The translations under genes and the position numbers were made by a program. Positions 1 through 13,175 of a stretch of DNA of 64,000 nucleotides are shown here, piece after piece. Origin of the DNA: Enoplosus armatus (lineage: Eukaryota > Chordata > Actinopteri > Centrarchiformes > Enoplosidae); NCBI RefSeq assembly GCF_043641665.1, contig NC_092198.1, forward strand, positions 5,268,501 to 5,332,500. The letters run 5' to 3'. Numbering within the stretch: position 1 is the first letter of the stretch; every line of letters starts with the position of its first letter. The notes under the pieces are model-generated. The model searched no databases. It was given only the letters and a program-made list of their open reading frames with translations, and was not told the DNA's origin.

Positions 1-1476
1 CATGCACACACACACCTTTTTTTATATATACACAAGAGGTTATTGGACGTACACAAACAGATTGGAGATTAGTGACCTCACCTCTTTCCCAGCATTACTC
101 CGCCCCACATCAACCTGAGCAGACGTCTAATAGGTGCCGTTCACAGCAGACATTTTGACTTGTTGTAGTAGGGAAAGCACAGGTGTAACTAATAACATTA
201 ATGATGCCTCTGTTCTCAAGTCTCCCAGTAAGTCATGGCAATACCAGGACCCTGAAACTGAAGCAGCTACATGGAATTCAGCCATCGTTAATCTCCTTAT
301 TTACAAAAGAAAGCGCCATCCGAGCAAGAACAACCAGGATGACCAACAGTTTCTTCCCACATGCCAGAAGACTTCTTAACAACCAACCCCCCCACCCCCC
401 CGTCAAGTGAAATGAACTGATTTAGCGCTAAAGCCACTTTTTGCGTTTTTGCACCCATTTAACTGCCTGATGTGACGAAATTAGAAATTATTACTTATTA
501 TTACTATTTATTGCTATATATATTCTCATTACTTTTAGATTGTTATATGTTTATTGACTACGGCTCTGGGGATGCTGTGCTGTCTCGTTGTTTTTATGAC
601 AATGACAATGAAGAACTTTGAATTGGGGAAAAAAAGGCCCATCATCCAGAATAACTGAAAACACCTGTGTTGATGTGCAGGGCCTTTAGTGAAAGTGAAA
701 AGCTGCGTACCAATTCTATGTGTTCTGTGTGATGGCTCCTGAAAGATCCTCAAAGAGGAATATGTAGAAGTCAAATTTGGAAAAAACATTTAGCGTTGTC
801 TCTTGAGTCGAATTTGCAGTACTTATCTGTGTTGCATATTGCATCGTGTTCGTAGAGAACAACGTTGGTTTCTTGTATACTTCAGGACTTCAGTTATGCC
901 TTTTTCATTGCAGACGTTTTGACATGCAGTAGTAGTTAGTAATAGTGATAATAATGTATAATTGGTAATAGTGTTACCAATGAAACTAATTAAGGTTCCA
1001 TTCTGGTGCGTGTCGGCTCACCAGAAAGCCTCTGCTACACTAAGTGGAACGGAACCATAATTAATGTCATTAATTAAACCTGCGTTTGCCTGCTATTTCA
1101 AGTCAAGATGGCTGCTGTGAAAAAGGGCTATGACGTCCAGGTGTAACTAATAACATTAACGATGGCTCCGTTCTATTCAAGGGAACCAGCACGTCCAATT
1201 AACAGGACCCCTGAACTGACATGTCGTAATTAATGTAATGTAATGTTATTAATGACGTGTCAAAATGTGTGAGACACATTTTAACTGAATTATAGAAGTA
1301 CGTTGTAATGAAGTGAAGAAACTGTTTTGATTATTTTATTTACACAAATGATTCTTTAGTTCCTGGCGGGTCATTGTCATATGTTAGTAGAAACCATGCA
1401 CATGAACAACTACTGGTACCTGATGTGTTTGGACCATATGAGCACACTCTGACCTCGTTCCCTTCCTCCTCTTTAG
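1..1476. repeat. mcm3 intron with inverted-repeat units
   Basis: No coding exon is visible; this is intron upstream of the first mcm3 exon in view. A unit of about 40 bp containing GTGTAACTAATAACATTAA occurs in plus orientation near 180-215 and 1139-1180, and in minus orientation near 1047-1083. A second inverted pair is TAATTAAGGTTCCATTC at 987-1003 against the reverse complement of 1047-1063, with 15 of 17 bases matching. A related stretch (CAGACNTTTTGAC...TAGTAG) occurs at about 146-170 and 912-938. Together these look like broken copies of a palindromic non-autonomous element. Confidence 0.55.
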
Positions 1477-3219
<1,743 letters not shown>

Positions 3220-3817
3220 GGGAGGGAGAGGAAGATGGCGGTTTCTGAAATAGATACATGAACTCTGAAAGAAAGTGATTTATATTCAAATATACATTTT
3301 TTTTTCTCCTCCACCTGATTCTGGACACTTTGTTTGTATTCATGCATCCTGTTTTTCATCTCTCATTTTCTCAAAAATGCAGTCTAATGTTGCACAAAAA
3401 AAACAAAGCAATCTGCCCTTCCACACCTGAAACACCAAAAATGACTGACGGTTTGTTCTTGAGATGGATTTGGATCCACTGTGGTGCAGATTGTTCCATC
3501 AGCCTGTATGGATGCAACAAGATCAAGTCTTAATCCATGATCCACTTGTTTCTGTTCAATCGTGCTAATGCCACCTTATAATGTCCTTATCACCACGTGT
3601 CAACAGACTGTAAGTGACGAACATCTCAGTTCACATGAAGAAGGCAGAAGGGTGCTGCAGCCCAGTGCGAGTACAAGTTTCATTTAGCAATGAAATGTGC
3701 ATTACTACACCATAATAAGGAATTATTAAGTAGTTCAACCAACGCTTCTGTTGTGTGGATTTGTATATAGTTGAAAGCAAGTTTTGAAAATGAATTAACT
3801 GTAGTTGTGTATTAAAA

Positions 3818-3823
3818 AATAAA
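3818..3823 (+). terminator. poly(A) signal of mcm3
   Basis: AATAAA lies about 600 bp after the mcm3 stop codon, in an A-rich stretch. It would give a 3' UTR of about 620 bases. No stronger signal was seen between the stop and this site. Confidence 0.6.
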
Positions 3824-4910
3824 ATGCTGTTCTCTGGGAAATGACTTGGGTTCTTGAATGAATTGACGGCGCTACATTACAGCACGTCACTATGTAATAC
3901 TGTACATCTCGGGGAAATGACTGCCTGAGGTCGGGCAGTTTGTGCCCTGGCTGTGTTTCATTTCTTGTGATAATAAAATTGGCTGGGGAGAGGCTGGGGG
4001 AACTTTAATTTCCCAGAAGAGGATTAAACCTCTTCCTGCTTCTGTACCTTTTTTATTTGAAAGGTGTGTTTATTTGTGTCCAGACCTGACGACATCATGG
4101 TACCCTCACATCGTAAACCCACAGTATCTGCATCTCTGTAATGTACATGAACTATGGTTCTGATCAGTCTGCAGATAAGACCCAAGAGGCGCCTGAGTCG
4201 TGAGCCGGCAACCACCACTGGCACCATCATCCAGGACATGAGTGTGCTCTCGACGCCCACGGCTGACTCATATCACATATCGTACCAAAGGCTGCAGCCT
4301 GCGCCTTCCTCGCATCTGTCACCTAAGCTAAGAAGACCAAGTTTAGTTTTAGTTTTTCTTTTAAAGCTGAGTTTCAGGATGGCCGTCACTATTTTGGCCT
4401 TAGCTTCACATTTAACGTACAGATAAATAACTCTTGGCAAGAGTGTGTATCTCCCAAAATGTGACTATATCACACAACTACTGCTTTTAGAGTTTCTGAA
4501 TTAAAGAGCGTGGTCCTCTGTGAAAACCGCTCCACTAGGGCACATCAGCTTGGCTGACGTGTCTTCTGATGAGCAGCTGTATGAATAAATGGTCTTGAAC
4601 TTGACTCCATCACTTGGTGTCTAGTCAAACCTCACCTTTGGGAAACAAGGCTGCTCGCCGCTACGTAACAGAGCTGACGGAGGAACTGAAGTCAGCTGGC
4701 CTGTCGGAGCTCTTCACTGGGAGCAGATGGGAACAGAGGAATGGCAAAAGAACATAGAAACAGTATAAAAAGAGGGACTTCGCAGTTAAAAGGGGATGGA
4801 TGGGCAGCTGTGGAGTCCAAATTGTAAATAAATGCAAAATTTGACTTTTTGTTGTTCCACTTGTGTGTCTTCCTAAATTAATTGGACTAAACGTTTAGGT
4901 GGTGCCCTCG

Positions 4911-5137
4911 TTAAAGCTGCTGTAATCAATGTTTTTTATATTAACAATGGATCAGACGGCTATGAGTAATGTGAAAGTAGTGATTCGAAGAGATTAACCC
5001 GTCTTTCACCTCATTGCTTTTGTTGTATGCCCTCAATTTTGCTGTTCTGGTCTCATTAGTGGTGGTTTTCCAGATGCAGCAGGCAGCTGTTTTCAGGGGC
5101 TTTGATAAGCCCACTGTTTGCTACCTGCCTGTTAAAG
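4911..5137 (+). repeat. dispersed repeat family A, partial copy
   Basis: It starts with the family head TTAAAGCTGCTGTAATCAAT, followed by the AACAATGGATCA block and the TGTGAAAGT block, and ends after CCCACTGTTTGCTACCTGCC. The same ordered blocks recur at 30255, 41592, 54981 and 60294. No long ORF is present, so it looks like a non-coding interspersed repeat. Confidence 0.7.
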
Positions 5138-5575
5138 TTTTTCCTTGCCGCTGTACAACTGTTTTCACCCCTTTTGGTGACACTCACTAGGCTCCATAGG
5201 CTGCAAGCTGCAAAACTGCAATATGTTAAGTGTTTGTTTGACAGGGAGGCTGCTCCCGTGAATTGCTCAAATTCAAATGGATCATCTCCTATCTATTCAG
5301 TATGTGAGGAACACGTTGTAGTAGAACTTTAATGGTGTGAAACTGCTTGAACATCTCGCTCTGAAACCATTTCTCTTTACTCCACTATACGTCCAGCACA
5401 GCTGTGATCCAGTTAATATAGGCTCCTTACTCATATGACGCATGGAGAGAGAAGATGCTATCACACGGTTTGTCTTCGGGGAGTTAGTTATGCTGAGTTG
5501 TTACCAGAACCCCCATCAGCACTTCCTTGACCTACATTGTTTAGCGTGGGTTGTGTGTGTTTTATATGACTCAGA

Positions 5576-5581
<6 letters not shown>

Positions 5582-5631
<50 letters not shown>
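5582..5631. repeat. (TA)n microsatellite
   Basis: About 25 uninterrupted TA dinucleotides are followed by a short A-run. The IYIYIY translation seen on both strands here comes from this repeat. Confidence 0.97.
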
Positions 5632-5636
<5 letters not shown>

Positions 5637-6073
5637 AGAAGTTGAGGCAGTTCAGAATGATTAGTCTCTGCTGGTTTCTTAATGGGATACTGACAAAACA
5701 ACAGTAAAGACTGAGACTGTTCTCTGGTTCTCTGGAGTCGCAGGGTTGAATGTACTATTACTATTTTTTTCTGAAAGCACATCACAAATGATTCTTTGTT
5801 TTACTCAGGTTTGGGTTGAAAAACATCCACTCTGGTTTGGTTTGGACACTGAAGGAACATTTTCCAGCTTGAGTTGCATATTTTCACACAAGTGCGGCCT
5901 TCTTTTTACTCAGAAATATATACTTTTTTTTTTGCCACAAAAGTAAGAAGCAGCGTTTTTACAGCCACATCAAACAACCGTGTTCACACCCTTTGACAGG
6001 ATGCAACAGGTCAGACATACAAAGGTGTCACGCTCGCTCATCACACATACATTTCAGACAGGGGAATTATTGC

Positions 6074-6120
6074 TTTTCCCATGTGCTGTGACTCAGTAAT
6101 TATAGGTCACAGTGGGGTCA
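6074..6120 (+). promoter_or_regulatory. candidate NFAT / AP-1 / ROR-type / DR5 site cluster upstream of il17
   Basis: Within 47 bases there is TTTTCC (6074-6079, NFAT-like, reverse of GGAAAA), a perfect AP-1 heptamer TGACTCA (6089-6095), and ATTATAGGTCA (6099-6109), which matches 10 of 11 positions of the ROR element WAWNTRGGTCA. GGGTCA (6115-6120) forms a direct repeat with spacer 5 with the preceding AGGTCA. The block sits about 200 bp upstream of the TATA box and 280 bp upstream of the il17 start codon. NFAT, AP-1 family proteins and RORgamma-t are established drivers of mammalian IL17A transcription; their use here is inferred from the motifs only. Confidence 0.4.
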
Positions 6121-6318
6121 AGAAAAAATAGCAATGCTTTGAGATCTGTCATTTGAGTGCATTTCTTTTCTGACAATGGGAAATACACATGCATAGGCAC
6201 ACAAGAAGACAAACCAATATCTTGTTTACAGAACAGTTTCTATCTTTATAATCAGTGACAGTCATAGCGAAAATGCACCACAGATCTTGCCAGCACACAC
6301 CAACACAGTCTGCCTGCA

Positions 6319-6324
6319 TATAAA
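6319..6324 (+). promoter_or_regulatory. TATA box of the il17 gene
   Basis: TATAAA lies 74 bases before the ATG at 6398. That would put transcription start near 6350 and give a short 5' UTR of about 50 bases. The location fits a TATA-type inducible cytokine promoter. Confidence 0.5.
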
Positions 6325-6397
6325 CACAGAGAGAGAACGCAGACATAAGACCGCTGAGGAGCTCCTTGCAGTTTACGTTGGGCGAGACGACACAATC

Positions 6398-8114
6398 ATG
6401 CCGCTGGTGAGTCATCTTCAACTCGTATTGATGATCGCAAGATTGCTTTTCAGAGGGTGGCTTCAAGGTTTATATGACATGATGTGAAATGTACTGATTT
6501 TGTGAAAGGTTAGTCTACCATTTGACTCCAAATTTCATACTGTTGGTCTTAAGATCAAGAAGCAAATGCAAGAAACGTCTTTCAGTCACTCCGAAGGTTT
6601 TCCAGAGTTTTCAAAAGTCAATAATACTATAGCATAATATCAGGCATTCACACATCCATCAATTAAAGTGGAAATCCAGCCAAACATCTGGCAACAGAAA
6701 CAAAAATGGGCTAAAAGAAAAAGAAGCATTTTCTTTTCGACCACCCCAGTTTGCTCTTTTCTCCATCTTCTTCTGAAAGTCTCTTTAGCTGCTGTTTGTT
6801 TTTCATGTCTTACGACCATGAACGCACTTAGTTTTAGCACTGGCGCTCTCGTGCTCAGGTGCTGAGGGCTTTGCTGGTGCTGGGCCTGGCCACGCTGTTG
6901 CACGCCACCAGGAAAGGCCAGGCGGTTCAGGTGAGGTCGGGGCAGGGAACCAGGCTGAAGAACAAGACAGTGAGACTGGTCCTGGATCCCTCCGTGCAGC
7001 CTCAGATCAGCAGCATGTCCTCCGCAACCATTGCCAACATGTCTCTGTCACCGTGGACGTACAAGTGAGGCATCGCTGTAATTTCTCTTTCATCGCTCCA
7101 CTTAGTTGGTGCCAAAAACCACCAGTTTATGTGACATGACGTGTTTGGTCATTCAGTAACCAGTTTTGAACTTTTAAAGTTCAGTTATGAATGTATTTCC
7201 TCCCTCTCCAGAGACTCCTGGGTGGCATCTCGGCTGCCTGGGCGGATCTCTCACGCTCAGTGCCTGACCTCGAGCTGTCTGAGCCTGCAGGGGGGTGGAG
7301 AGGATGCGGCCCTGGAGGCCAAACCTATCTACTACCAGGTCCTGGTCCTCCACAGGTGAGCCGCTGCAGTCTTTATAAAAACATCTAATGATGCACTTTT
7401 TGCCTCTGCTTTTTGTTTGTAGTTAAACTTATAGAGCTACAATCGATCTTATCTCTTAATCTGATGCCTTTCCTGTTGAACAAGCTGCAAGGGTGGGACA
7501 TCATTCAGAAGTATAAACCAAAGGTACATCAGTTAGGGAAACAAAGCCAGTTGTATCTAATGGAAGACGCACACAGTGTTGTTTAATAGATCTTCTTCAT
7601 GTATACCTACCAGGACAGAATGAGGTATAGATTCCCTGTTTTTTATTTTCACATACAGCAGAGAGAAACAGAGAAAATAATTTTTTTTGGCATTTGTCAA
7701 TGTGTAAATTGTACATTATGGGATGCGTAGTTGATAAATCCATTGGGGGAAAAAATCCTCATACACTCAGATGTCTTTATTTCAAAGACAGTTTCCTTTC
7801 TGATTGACTTCCCATCGCTGAACACATAGTGAAAGTGGTATAAAGGGTTTGGCATTTTTTAAAAGATGTTGCAGTTATTGAATTAGATTGACTTCTCGTC
7901 ATAGCCTCTACAGTCCAATGTTATCTAATTTAGCGCTATAATCATATATTCAGCCCTCGCTATATTTTTCCCATCCCACCCCAGAGTCACGAGGAAAAGG
8001 CGCAATAACAAAGGAGGGAGGAAGGCCAGGGACAAGTACGCCTTCAGACTGGGGACGGAGGTGATCACAGTGGGCTGTACCTGTGTGAGACCCAGCGTTG
8101 TACCCCAGCAGTGA
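6398..8114 (+). CDS. il17a/f: interleukin-17 A/F-type cytokine (complete, four exons)
   Basis: This encodes a secreted cytokine of the IL-17 A/F group, which acts as a dimer on IL-17 receptors to drive epithelial antimicrobial and neutrophil responses. Coding exons are 6398-6406, 6859-7064, 7212-7355 and 7985-8114, joined at GT-AG sites into 162 residues. The tiny first exon encodes only MPL; it splices in frame to complete a signal peptide (MPLVLRALLVLGLATLLHA), which decides the start. Two N-glycosylation sequons occur at N38 and N63. The family core follows: SLSPWTYK, then C89-x4-C94, the PIYYQVLVLHR strand, and VGCTCV with C151 and C153. These correspond to the conserved pairs 89-151 and 94-153 of the cystine-knot fold. 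No other cysteine is present, so the residues that make the interchain disulfide in human IL-17F are missing. A basic insert (RKRRNNKGGRKARDK) lies between the last two strands. The neighbour mcm3 matches the human IL17A/IL17F locus. Which fish member (a/f1, 2 or 3) is unresolved; a single copy with a basic loop weakly favours a/f3. Confidence 0.9.
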
Positions 8115-8452
8115 CACGCAGGAGTCTCTTTCAGCTGACTGTAAATGTTGTTGTTATCACTTTCTAACTTAAACTGAGCAATATTCTCATCACATGTCAT
8201 CGCTGAATCACATGTGTGTAACGTGAAAGGGCCTTTTTTTGACTGTTGTGACTAATTAGCGCTAGCATATTCCTGGCATCGTAGCGTGTTAGCCATTAGC
8301 TTGCCAACAAGCCTTCATACAGCATTCATACTGTTTTATTATCATTATTATTGTTTTTATCTTATATTATTGTTGGGTATTTGTTCCATTTTATTTTTGT
8401 ATTATTTTTAATTGTCTGATTTTAATTGCCCCATTGCTTCCTGGACTATGTA

Positions 8453-8458
8453 AATAAA
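8453..8458 (+). terminator. poly(A) signal of the il17 gene
   Basis: AATAAA sits 340 bases after the il17 stop, in an AT-rich stretch. The upstream 3' UTR contains repeated ATTATTATT and TATTTTTG runs but no strict tandem ATTTA cluster like those that destabilise many cytokine mRNAs. Confidence 0.55.
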
Positions 8459-10656
8459 GTTTATTATTATAATAATGCTATTGTTGTTATTCAATTCAAC
8501 ACATTTACTGTATGTCATTTTCTCAGGACAACTGAGCCATGAAAGGAGTGTTGTTGGATATATATGTTTACAGGCTTCGTACGGCTTTTGAAGAGTAAAA
8601 TTCAAGCACTTTTTAAGCACTTTCAAAGTATCTAAACCAAAAATTTCCAGATTCTCGAAGCCTTTATCATCACATCTAAAATTTTTACCATAAATGCAAT
8701 TGCAAAGAATTTATTTATACCCACAGCATCATGATTGATGATGATTATTTAATGCTTGCTGTGACAGGAGACAAATAAATAAGCAGACGGGATTGTTTCA
8801 TTTGAAATATTAAAAGGGTTTTGGTTTACATGAGTGACTGTGTAGAAGAAACACCGGATTATGTTGAAAATCAAGCATTTTTTAAGGAGTATATTTGAAT
8901 TCAAGCATATTCCTAACCTTGAAGACTTTGTACAAACCACGTATATACAGTATATATATATAAATATATATAGTGGATTATGGTGGCTGGAAAGTAAGAA
9001 TAATGTGTTGTGAGAGACTTGAGTAAGAAAATCAACCTGAAACTATAAACATGAGGGGGTTAACCCCCCCATCCCCAGTGGAAATTATGCCTGTGTGTGT
9101 GTGTGTGTGTGTGTGCGTATACAAGTGCATGCAAAACATTGTGTTAACCTACTAATGAGAAATGATGAGAAACACCAGCAGAGTGTAAGTTCAGTCAAGC
9201 TGTTTTTACTGACCATGCCAAATAGATACAATCAATCCAGCCTTGAAGATATACAGCGACACACAGTTACAGTACAAACCCCATGTTACGACTCCCCAGT
9301 TACAGTGCAAACATTTTAGACATTTCAATCAAGTCAGTATGACTCAACAACTTGAGCAAATTTCATTTCCTTCTGTTTACTCTTTTAGCTTGAAATTCTC
9401 TTGAAAATCATAAACTGACAAGCCGAGCACAGTGACACATGCCAAAGCAAACTGAGACCACTGGTTCGCCAGAAAACCCCCAAACACATCCTCTCAAAAC
9501 CAAATCCGTCCAAATCCTGAACTCCTGTCACTCACTTTGACTTTGCTACCTTGTGGTGTTATTGTTGTTTATACTGTATATATCCACTGTCCTTCACGTA
9601 AGCCTGTGTGCTTTTGAGTTGTGCTTAAAGAAATAAGAGTGCAATCAGTGCTCTAAATCTAAGAGAGTCAAATGCATGTCACTGATCTACGACTATACTA
9701 CAGTTAAAGTTTCACAAAGAGCCTGAAAATGGCAGAACACAGCAGAGCTTTCTTATTTTTTCTTCTATGCCCCTAGAGCACTGTAGAAAGAAAAGCTTCA
9801 TTTTAAATTCATAAACCATATTGTGAGATTCGCTGAGATTTAGCACACGCAGACGTCCCCAGACGGACCGAACAATCCCAAACAAAAAAAACGGGTGCAA
9901 CGGTGGAAATCGAGGGAAATCAAGTTTTATTTTTCATTCGGAAACAGTAGAAACTTGTGTGTTATGTCCTATTTATGTGTATTGACTAGTAAGTATCCTG
10001 TAAATCAAGAAGACTCTGAACTTTGACTTGTATTGGTTGTGACTGACAGGCTCCTAAACTACATCACATCACACCTTTTTTTCCCCACGTTTTACTTGGT
10101 AACCATTTAGATTACAACTCCCTACTCCAGAGCTTCAGTCTAATTGGAAAGAAACTGTGTCATTGGTTGTGATTATTATTGATACAAAGCAAGAAAAACA
10201 CAGCAGTTAACGCTGAAACATCATGCAGGCAGTTGTAAGTTCCTGTTTTCCGACTGGAAAGAGAGCTGTGATTTAAATGTTTACCTCCCCCTGCCTTGAT
10301 GCAGTTTTTGGTCCACACCAAACAACCATCGTTGCCCCTCTTTTAAAAATTTGAAATGTTTGTTTTGATGCCACCCCCACCCCCCCACCCTCTTTCCTTT
10401 AGAAAAAAAAGCAAAAGATCTCTTTTTGAATTTCAACATCAAGAGCTGGCTAAACTTTGTACAGCTTTTTCAGAATCGTTACAGCACACATCAAATATGA
10501 AAACTCGTATTTTCCCTTTGTTTGAGTTGCTTTTGAGTCATTTCTTTTTTCTTTCCTGCACTGTTTTGATTTCCTTTTTTTTCTTTTTTTCTTTTACCGA
10601 CTCAAAAGACTCCCAGTCCTGCCCTTTCTCTCTCTTGTTCCCTCGGCTCCACTCAT
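8459..10656. other. il17-stmn4 convergent interval
   Basis: The two genes converge here. The stretch contains a TG microsatellite at 9092-9115 and AT-rich unique sequence. On the minus strand, AATAAA (plus-strand TTTATT at 9926-9931) is a possible stmn4 poly(A) signal and would give a 3' UTR of about 730 bases. No additional coding exon was found. Confidence 0.45.
9092..9115. repeat. (TG)n microsatellite
   Basis: About twelve TG dinucleotides, just after a C-rich stretch. Confidence 0.95.
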
Positions 10657-13133
10657 CTACCGGCAGGCTTCCTCCTTCATCTCCTTGTTCTTCCTCACTT
10701 CTTCCGCGTGTTTGTCCTGCCAGACAAACACAGAGACATAGCAACATTAGAGTCATTAGCATTCCTGAATATATCAGCATTAATGAGGGAGACGCCAGCA
10801 GAACGAGGCAATGGCTCAGCGGCTGTTCATAAAGATTTGAACAGGGGGAGTGAGACAGAGTGGGGAGAACTAAAAACTCTTTTCCACCTCATATAATATT
10901 CATGATTACTGATCAAGCTTGTGAACAATGTTAAAATAGAAAGGCATGCCTGGTTTATGATACTGAAGGCTTGCCTCATTTGCACTCAAGAAAACTTAAA
11001 TTCCACTTTAGGTCTCGATTAAAGGAAAAGTTTGACATTTTAGAAAATACACTTTGCCAATTTGCTTGTTTTATGAGCTGAACTATTTCTTGGCAAACAA
11101 GACATAACTTCTTAATTAGTGAGCTTTAGAGGTGCTGGTAGGTGGATATTTTGGCTTTCGAACAGAGCCAGCTGTTTTCAGTCTTTATGCTAAGCTAAGT
11201 TACATACAAATTCAAAGGAATACTTCGATTTGGGAATTTCTCTTATTTGTTTTCTTTCTGAGAGTTAGATGAAAAGACTGATGCCACCTTCATGTCCGTG
11301 TGCTAACTATGGAGCTGAAGCTGTGAGGCAATTCGCCTAGCTTAGCATAAAAACAACACTAACAATAGTTATACTGAAACAGAAAGAGTGCAAAATTGCT
11401 CCCTTGTTCTTCTGATTTCAAAACCTGTGTTTAAATGTGTTTGCCAAACATGTTTTTTTAGTGTATTAGTCTTAAAGTGTGAGACCTTAAGTTTGACAAC
11501 ACTGTAGAACCCGTTGGAAAACCCCCTTACAAGCTCTCTGTAAAGATTAGAAGTAATCATATCGACAGGACCGCACCTTCTCCTGCAGCCTCTCCAGCAT
11601 GGCGGCCAGCAGGGCCTCCCTGTTCTCCTTGTTGGCCTCCATCTTCTGCTCAAGCTTTTCCTTGGCGTTCTTGATGAAGTTGTTGTTCTCCTCGAAGGCC
11701 TTCTGGATCACCTCGCGCTCATGCTCCCTCTTCTCGGCCAGGTGCTTCAGCAGCTCAGCCTCCTGGCACTAGATGGAGATAGAGAGCACTGAAGGTAAAT
11801 CAACAGGCAATTTGATAAACTGCAAAGGGTATCAGCTGCAATCTTGGAGATCTTGGGCATTACAAGAGGCAGAATAGGCATTAGGGAAGAATGCAGGACA
11901 TAATAATGGGACAAATGTATGTTAGCATGTAAAGGAAATCCAGTGAACTAAGAGGTTCCAGACTAATTTGCATTTGCGAGTTGGTCTGGCGATGTCAGGC
12001 TGAAACAACCCACCAGCTGCCATCAGAATCTGATTGAAGTACTGCTAAATCCTGATTGATGCACCACAGTATGACTTCAGGTTTTTCAAACTAGGCCCTG
12101 CCCACTTCAAACCAGTGAAAATGGTATAGAGAAAAACAAACAAACCTCTCTAGATCTCTAATGTGAAAGAATTAAAACTGTTTGTTGCAGGACTCTTTCT
12201 CTGTGCTAGCAGGACTCTTTCTCTCTTCTCACCCCCCCCCCCACCATCCCCTTTGCTTGATGAATATGAGCCATTGTGAGTGTGTCCTTGCATGATTGCC
12301 CTTGTACTTTCATGTCTCTCTTTTCATCTTCCCACCCTCCCTCTGCTTTCCTCCCTTCCTTTCCATCAACTCCAACACTCCCTCCCTCTTTCCTTTTATC
12401 CATTTCCACCCTTTTTTCTCCTGCGCTGATAAATCACGCTGCCCACAAAGAGCGTTGTCAGATGTTTGACAATGCCTGAATGAGCTACAAATAGCAAGGG
12501 TTAGGGTTACAGTTTAAGGGTAGGGCCTGTCCGGTTGTGTTTCTTGTGGGTACGATGATACAAACACCCAACACCACCCCTTCAACCCTCACCTTCCGCC
12601 TCTCCTCGGCGGCCTCCAGCTTCTTCTGGATCTCCTCCAGGGACGGGTCGCGGCGCTGCGGCATGGAGGCGTTGAGCTCTGGCACGCCGTCAAAGGACGG
12701 GGGCTTGAGGATGACCTCGAAGGCCTGGCCCGATGCCCGCTTGTTCAGCTCAATCACCTCCACGTCTTTGATGGCGCACCAGCCCAGGTCCACCGCATCT
12801 GTGGTGATGGATTGTGGCCATGTTTAGATTATTTATTTAGTATGACATTTCAATACAGTTACACATCATCAGTATGTGGTTTTTGGTGCATCGTGTGGTT
12901 TACCTACATTCCTTCTACACGTCTCTGCATTAGTTGAACAAATTCCTACATTTCCCAGAATGACTAGTGTGTATATGATACTGCATATTTGTCCCTGTAT
13001 GAGTGTTAACGTGTGAAAGGCATTTATTTTTACCTTCTGCCTTGTATGTAGGTTTTTCTGGAGTCTGTGGATTCAGGCAGGCGCAGAACAGAGACACCAG
13101 GGGGAGCTCTTTGACCTTCTCCTTGTAGGCTGA

Positions 13134-13175
<42 letters not shown>

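Larger units (their letters stand above)
3824..6060. other. mcm3-il17 intergenic interval
   Basis: This spacer separates two plus-strand genes. It contains a partial copy of dispersed family A (4911-5137) and a TA microsatellite (5582-5631). Two codon-like stretches without recognisable identity lie at about 4170-4345 and 4600-4761 and are described in the findings. No gene is called. Confidence 0.6.

Noticed and set aside
8115..10600. Second il17a/f copy, as in the human IL17A/IL17F pair
   Set aside because: No second VGCTCV or C-x4-C exon was found on either strand between mcm3 and stmn4 or elsewhere in the window.
10356..10832. 158-codon plus-strand ORF
   Set aside because: It overlaps the last stmn4 exon in antisense and is dominated by Phe/Ser/Leu from T-rich DNA.
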